Positions 7,268-10,420 of a stretch of DNA of 10,420 nucleotides are shown piece after piece. The notes under the pieces are model-generated. The model worked only from the letters and a program-made list of their open reading frames with translations, was not told the origin of the DNA and made no database searches. The position numbers and the translations under genes are program-made. This DNA comes from Symbiodinium natans. Taxonomy: Eukaryota; Sar; Dinophyceae; Suessiales; Symbiodiniaceae. The DNA lies in assembly GCA_905221605.1 (NCBI GenBank), contig CAJNDS010001709.1, positions 1-10,420 of the forward strand, read 5' to 3'. The stretch's first letter is position 1; each line of letters starts with the position of its first letter.

Positions 7268-8446
7268 ATGCGGAAATCTACCAGCACAGCAGCTACTCGA
7301 GCCTTGTTGACGTGCCAAGCTCTAAATCTGGTTCCCTCATCCCGTATGTGTGCAAATTGTTCGTCGCCCTTCAAGCTCTGCGTCAAGGCTGGCGTCTACA
7401 AATGGTATGGTCCTCGTTACAATCAAGGGTGTCATGAGTGTGATGCACAAGAATATGCAGTTGGTTCCATCGGCTTTCTTCACGGCGTCAAGTCAACCTT
7501 ATGGCTTGCCAAGCTCGATTGCTTGTTCATGTGGACTCAAGAATACACTCGTCAACAAATCATTCGAGAGCTACACCCCGTGACCCATGAAAGCATCGAC
7601 CTTTGGATATCGTCATTCCAAGAGACTGTGAGTGCATGGTTCGACCTTCATACACGTGATGGCTTCGAGAGTCCTATCTTCCAAGCCCTGACACCAACAT
7701 CGCCTTCACTGTTTCGCAAACCAGCATCATGTGGCGCATCTTCCAAGAGACCAGCGTCAGCGAAGTCTTCGAAACGATCTTTGGGGGCATCTTCGTCGGC
7801 AAAACCAGTGTTGAAAAAGCCTAGCCTGAAACAAAAGACTTCAGGCCGTGTCTTCATAGCGGATGAAACGCATCTCAACAAACGCAAGCCTAGCGTCCTA
7901 GCCAAACACAGTCGGCCTCAGCGTGATCAGATTTGGCTATGGGGTGCGGTGCTTGAAGGCCATGTGCAAACTCATTTTTTGTTTCGAGTCCTTGAACATC
8001 CAGATGACTCTTACGATGGCAAGCCGCGCGGGCACAAGGAGATGTTGTGCAACATCGAAAGCTTGGGGCTGCAAAAGCACGATGTCTTCGTGAGCGACAA
8101 ATGGAAAGCGACAGTCTCAGCCATGAAAGCCTTTCGGAAAAGCAAACGTATCTCCACGGAGGACTTGCCGCACGAAATTGTCAACCACAGTGAAGGCGAA
8201 ATTAAAAACCAGAACGGTTTCACCACAAATCCCATTGAGGCCAAATGGAGTCTCATCAAGAGGTGGGTAAGGCACCGAATGTCTGGCCACCTTCCAAACC
8301 ATTCGGATAGGCGCAAGTGGCGTCTGATTTTGAACGAGTACCAGACGCGAAACTTGTTGAAGACACAGTCACCGAAATGCTTCGACCGTGGAAATATCAC
8401 AACAGTTGGCTTCAAGAACATGGCCCGACTTTTCGTAGTTAGTTAG
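7268..8446 (+). CDS. Merlin/IS1595-type (ISXO2-like) DDE transposase
   Basis: The enzyme would cut and join the element's ends in the nucleus by DDE chemistry. Residue numbers run from the ATG at 7268. Residues 28-58 form a Cys4 zinc ribbon (CANC at 28-31, CHEC at 55-58). It is followed by GSIGFLHGVKSTLWL, the counterpart of the family's R-x-G-T-F-F block. A Ser/Lys/Ala-rich insert fills about 145-193. The catalytic core has Asp199 (IADETHLNKRK), Asp277 (FVSDKWKA), then VNHS at 305-308 and GFTTNPIEAKWSLIK at 317-331 with Glu324. The NHS, TN-IE and W-K pattern is diagnostic of the Merlin/IS1595 group. All three acidic residues are present and no frame break interrupts the core, so it may be active. 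The first 20 or so residues are probably intron or misread, because a likelier N-terminal exon lies upstream. The Asp277-Glu324 gap of 46 residues is longer than the usual mid-to-high thirties. Confidence 0.9.
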   Translation: MRKSTSTAATRALLTCQALNLVPSSRMCANCSSPFKLCVKAGVYKWYGPRYNQGCHECDAQEYAVGSIGFLHGVKSTLWLAKLDCLFMWTQEYTRQQIIRELHPVTHESIDLWISSFQETVSAWFDLHTRDGFESPIFQALTPTSPSLFRKPASCGASSKRPASAKSSKRSLGASSSAKPVLKKPSLKQKTSGRVFIADETHLNKRKPSVLAKHSRPQRDQIWLWGAVLEGHVQTHFLFRVLEHPDDSYDGKPRGHKEMLCNIESLGLQKHDVFVSDKWKATVSAMKAFRKSKRISTEDLPHEIVNHSEGEIKNQNGFTTNPIEAKWSLIKRWVRHRMSGHLPNHSDRRKWRLILNEYQTRNLLKTQSPKCFDRGNITTVGFKNMARLFVVS

Positions 8447-8654
8447 GCCAATGGCCTGACATTTCGTCACTGCTTCGACAGAAGCACCGATGATTCAGCG
8501 TGGAAGGCTTGCAAAAGCAAACGTGCGCTTCATATACCCGCAAAAAATATAGTTTGGTACTAATCTCTTAAATATTGCACAAATATGCACAAACAGCACA
8601 TCTCGGCACGAAATATGGGATTTGAAGGTTGTTAAGAGTATTTTTCTTTTATGA

Positions 8655-8708
8655 GGGCGGGAAGTCGCTGCAGTAAAACCTCAAAAACGCAGCGGCTGAG
8701 TTCCCGCC
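8655..8708. repeat. Right subterminal hairpin
   Basis: GGCGGGAAGTCGCTGC near 8656-8671 pairs with GCAGCGGCTGAGTTCCCGCC at 8689-8708, with a small bulge, across a loop that includes the inner half of the right TIR. The left TIR has no such partner, so the two ends of the element are structurally unequal. Confidence 0.7.
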
Positions 8709-8714
8709 TTGAAC
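8676..8714 (-). repeat. Right terminal inverted repeat of the transposon
   Basis: Read on the opposite strand it begins GTTCAAGGCGGGAACTCAGC and matches the left TIR at 34 of 39 positions. It ends 230 bp downstream of the transposase stop codon. Confidence 0.88.
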
Positions 8715-8852
8715 CATATATTTAGGGGGATATAGGGTGCCTCATTCCCTACTAAGAACCGGCAAAGGCCGCAGCAAACAAGCATGGAAAACCAACAGCC
8801 AGCGCTGAAGGCGTATGAGCCGCCTGGATGAGCAGATGAACCAGCTGTGGCT

Positions 8853-8910
8853 GGGTTTAGGGTTTAGGGTTCAGGGTTTAGGGTTTAGGGTTTAGGGTTT
8901 AGGGTTTAGG
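8853..8910 (+). repeat. Interstitial telomere-type repeat (TTTAGGG)n
   Basis: About eight TTTAGGG units in a row, one of them changed to TTCAGGG. This is the plant- and dinoflagellate-type telomere unit. Here it lies within the contig, 139 bp outside the transposon's right end. Confidence 0.93.
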
Positions 8911-8919
8911 TCTGGGAAG

Positions 8920-9108
8920 ATGGATGCTCGGCTGGCGGGTTTAGAGTCGGAGATGTGTAGAAACGCGTCTCCTGCTCCTCCTCCTGTGTGTCCGCCGCTG
9001 CGTAAGGCTACTGGTCCAAAGTGGCGCGCCGAGGTGCAGATTTGGGCACAAGCCCCACCGCTGCTACCCGTTGCAAGATTTGTGGAGGTTTCCTTAGGAA
9101 CTGGGTAG
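8920..9108 (+). CDS. Small open frame, doubtful
   Basis: A 62-residue frame that starts MDARLAGLESEM and has a Pro-rich middle (SPAPPPVCPPL). It follows the telomere-type block at once. No domain is recognised. The base composition is more coding-like than the surrounding DNA, and AG- and GT-type splice signals nearby would allow it to be an exon, but nothing confirms this. It may be chance. Confidence 0.15.
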   Translation: MDARLAGLESEMCRNASPAPPPVCPPLRKATGPKWRAEVQIWAQAPPLLPVARFVEVSLGTG

Positions 9109-9430
9109 GTAACCTTTAACCTTTCTGGTTATATAGAATCCTACTAGAAGGCTAGCCTTTTTTGGGATGGGGTTTTCAGCCCCTAAGTTTCAGGGTTCAG
9201 GGGCTTAAGGTTCCTGCTTTGAGACGTTAGGTCTAGGGGCTTCTGGGTCGAGATTTCGCGCAAACCCCGAAGACCAAGACGACCCTTGGACCTTGAAGGT
9301 CCAGCACCTTAGCACATCGACTCTAAACCCCCGGCTTCGACACCCTAAAGCCCAAAAAACTCGCGCATTGTTGGGAAATTTGAGAGAGCCTTCTGATTTG
9401 AAGACACCTGCCAAACCCCTGATCCCCACA
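9109..9430. other. Intergenic DNA with degenerate telomere-like words
   Basis: No gene is seen. Words such as TCAGGGTTCAGGGGCTTAAGG, TTAGGTCTAGGGGC and ACTCTAAACCCCC look like eroded TTTAGGG or CCCTAAA units. A frame on the minus strand (9205-9429) shows no domain and is not believed. Confidence 0.5.
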
Positions 9431-9538
9431 GCCCTAAACCCTTAACCCTAAACCCTAGATCCCTGAGCCCTGAAGAAAAGGTTGCGCCCCTCTAATCCCT
9501 CTAGCCCCAAACCCTAAACCCTAAACCCTATAAACCCT
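9431..9538 (-). repeat. Interstitial CCCTAAA blocks
   Basis: Two short clusters in the CCCTAAA orientation, at 9431-9458 and 9507-9538, are separated by unrelated sequence. Some units are changed to CCCTTAA or CCCTATAAA. Confidence 0.85.
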
Positions 9539-9598
9539 TTGGGGTTCGAGGCTTGGCGGTCTAGGGGCCTAGAGTCTAGGGACTTAGGATCTGGGGGC

Positions 9599-9650
9599 TT
9601 TAGGGTTTAGGGTTTAGGGTTTAGGGTTTAGGGTTTAGGGTTTAGGGTTA
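9599..9650 (+). repeat. Interstitial telomere-type repeat (TTTAGGG)n
   Basis: Seven nearly perfect TTTAGGG units. A short block in the opposite orientation (GAAACCCTAAACCCC, 9667-9681) follows within 20 bp, so the two face each other. Confidence 0.93.
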
Positions 9651-9717
9651 GAGAACCCTCAGCCCGAAACCCTAAACCCCTGAACACTTAGCATGTCTTT
9701 GGGTTCTAACTCCGCAG

Positions 9718-9771
9718 GAGAAGGACAGCGAGAAGGACAGCGAGAAGGATAGCGAGCAGGACCGGAAGTAG
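9718..9771 (+). repeat. Tandem 12-bp repeat, possible coding tail
   Basis: Three copies and a partial fourth of GAGAAGGACAGC are preceded by TTCTAACTCCGCAG, which resembles a branch point plus acceptor. In one frame it reads as repeated EKDS followed by EQDRK and a stop at 9769-9771. It could be the last exon of an unseen gene, but no upstream exon is found, so only the repeat is claimed with confidence. Confidence 0.6.
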
Positions 9772-9830
9772 CAGGGGGTGCTGCAGAAGCCTTGCAATTA
9801 TCAAAAGAACGGTCTTGGATTCCTTGCATC

Positions 9831-9997
9831 CCAAACCCTAAACCCTAACCCTGAACCCTAATCCCTAACCCTAAACCTCAAATGCATATTGTAATTGTTC
9901 AGGCCCATATGGGATGAACCTCTACCCGCTTTTGGGCCCCTTTTTGGGCTAGCATGGGATCCCATTTTGGAGTAGCCCTAAACCCTAAACCCTAAAA
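9831..9997 (-). repeat. Interstitial CCCTAAA blocks
   Basis: A cluster of about seven CCCTAAA or CCCTAA-like units (9831-9881) and a second of three units (9975-9997), both in the CCCTAAA orientation. Between them lies 90 bp of unique sequence with no gene. Confidence 0.85.
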
Positions 9998-10120
9998 GCC
10001 AGCTGAAGTGGAGCAGATGTAGTTTTTTTGAGCACAGTCGTTCGGGCATTCAGAACGCTACTTACGTAGGAGATTTCAAAGATCCCGTGGCATCTTAGAG
10101 TGCCGCCTGCGCTGTGACAT

Positions 10121-10367
10121 GGGGTTAGGGTTTAGGGTTTTAGGGCCAGGGCGAGTGAGTTTCGTGCTAGGGCGGAATCTGGTACATCGGTACCAGATGA
10201 TGTCCTGCATTCGCTCTTAAATTCTCGACTTAGAGTATTTGCAGCTGTTGAACCACGCATGTGGCAGGATGCAGTCACGGGCGATGAGAAGGACTGTCTG
10301 TCCGAGTTGTCTCTCTAAACGCTAAACCCTAAGCCCTAATAAACCCTATGTAACCCCTAAACCCCCA
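10121..10367. repeat. Mixed-orientation telomere-type blocks and non-coding DNA
   Basis: A TTTAGGG block (10121-10145) is followed by about 165 bp with no recognisable gene, and then by degenerate CCCTAAA words at 10312-10367. The pair is inward-facing, as at 9599-9681. Confidence 0.75.
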
Positions 10368-10385
10368 GGGCGTTAAAGCTCTTGG

Positions 10386-10416
10386 GGCGCGGGGGAGGGG
10401 GAGGGGGGGGGGGGGG
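10386..10416. repeat. G-rich tract at right edge
   Basis: CGCGGGGGAGGGGGAGGG continues into a run of G up to 10416. It can form a G-quadruplex and may mark an assembly edge. Confidence 0.9.
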
Positions 10417-10420
10417 CAAC

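Larger units (their letters stand above)
4069..8714 (+). mobile_element. Putative Merlin-type DNA transposon with helicase-like gene
   Basis: A 4,646-bp segment lies between two 39-bp terminal inverted repeats that match at 34 of 39 positions when one is reverse-complemented. Inside are two + strand genes: a spliced P-loop NTPase resembling Rep-type SF3 helicases, and a Merlin/IS1595-type DDE transposase. The transposase lies next to the right end, so these TIRs are its plausible substrate. Merlin and IS1595 elements usually make 8-9 bp target duplications. No clean one was found directly outside the ends (T-run on the left, CATATATTT on the right). A shared ATATATTTA occurs at 4045-4053 and 8716-8724, but the left copy sits 15 bp away from the TIR and may be chance. 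Both genes read as intact, so the copy may be young. The element boundary is well supported; calling it a single mobile unit is an inference. Confidence 0.8.

Noticed and set aside
4045-8724. ATATATTTA as the target-site duplication of the transposon
   Set aside because: The left copy lies within an AT microsatellite and is not adjacent to the TIR, so it could match by chance.
9205-9429. Minus-strand open frame of 74 codons
   Set aside because: It lies in eroded telomere-like sequence with no recognisable domain, splice partner or coding composition.

Overview
This window looks like nuclear DNA of a eukaryote, most likely a dinoflagellate such as a member of the Symbiodiniaceae. The evidence is: many TTTAGGG/CCCTAAA telomere-type words; a spliced gene whose reading frame is best restored by short introns, one of them GA-AG with the acceptor form AG|G that is known from dinoflagellates; and large amounts of short-unit satellite DNA. 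No rRNA, tRNA, operon or Shine-Dalgarno-type organisation was seen. The organism call is an inference. Other protists or plants with TTTAGGG telomeres are not excluded.

Layout. (1) 1-1770 is a satellite built from a 9-bp unit (TTCGAATAG) and its reverse complement CTATTCGAA, in alternating orientation and packed into a higher-order repeat of about 250-360 bp. (2) 1800-3390 is AT-rich non-coding DNA with degenerate GAAGGCCCC-type repeats and long homopolymer G or C runs. (3) 3450-3980 is a second satellite with the same design but a different unit: 8-bp CGCAGATT/AATCTGCG runs around nine CTCGAG-centred palindromes. A (TA)n microsatellite follows. (4) 4069-8714 is a putative 4.65-kb DNA transposon bounded by 39-bp terminal inverted repeats (34/39 identical). 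(5) 8715-10420 is non-coding DNA with at least eight blocks of interstitial telomere-type repeats in both orientations.

The transposon is the main content. Both of its genes lie on the + strand. The first (4543-6837, four predicted exons, 670 aa) encodes a P-loop NTPase. It has a Walker A (GRTRTGKS), a Walker B-like FDDG and a downstream CNNPYN. This order resembles the superfamily 3 helicase domain of Rep-type replication initiators. It also has a nuclear-localisation-like PKRAKI and an acidic tail. The second (core 7268-8446) encodes a Merlin/IS1595-type (ISXO2-like) DDE transposase with a Cys4 zinc ribbon and the NHS and TNPIE-W-K signature motifs. Two genes inside one TIR pair suggest a Merlin element that carries its own helicase-like protein as a transposition or replication accessory. 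I do not know this combination as a described system, and it is the main candidate for novelty here. A roughly 75-bp-arm hairpin near the left end and a smaller hairpin at the right end may be cis-acting parts of the element.
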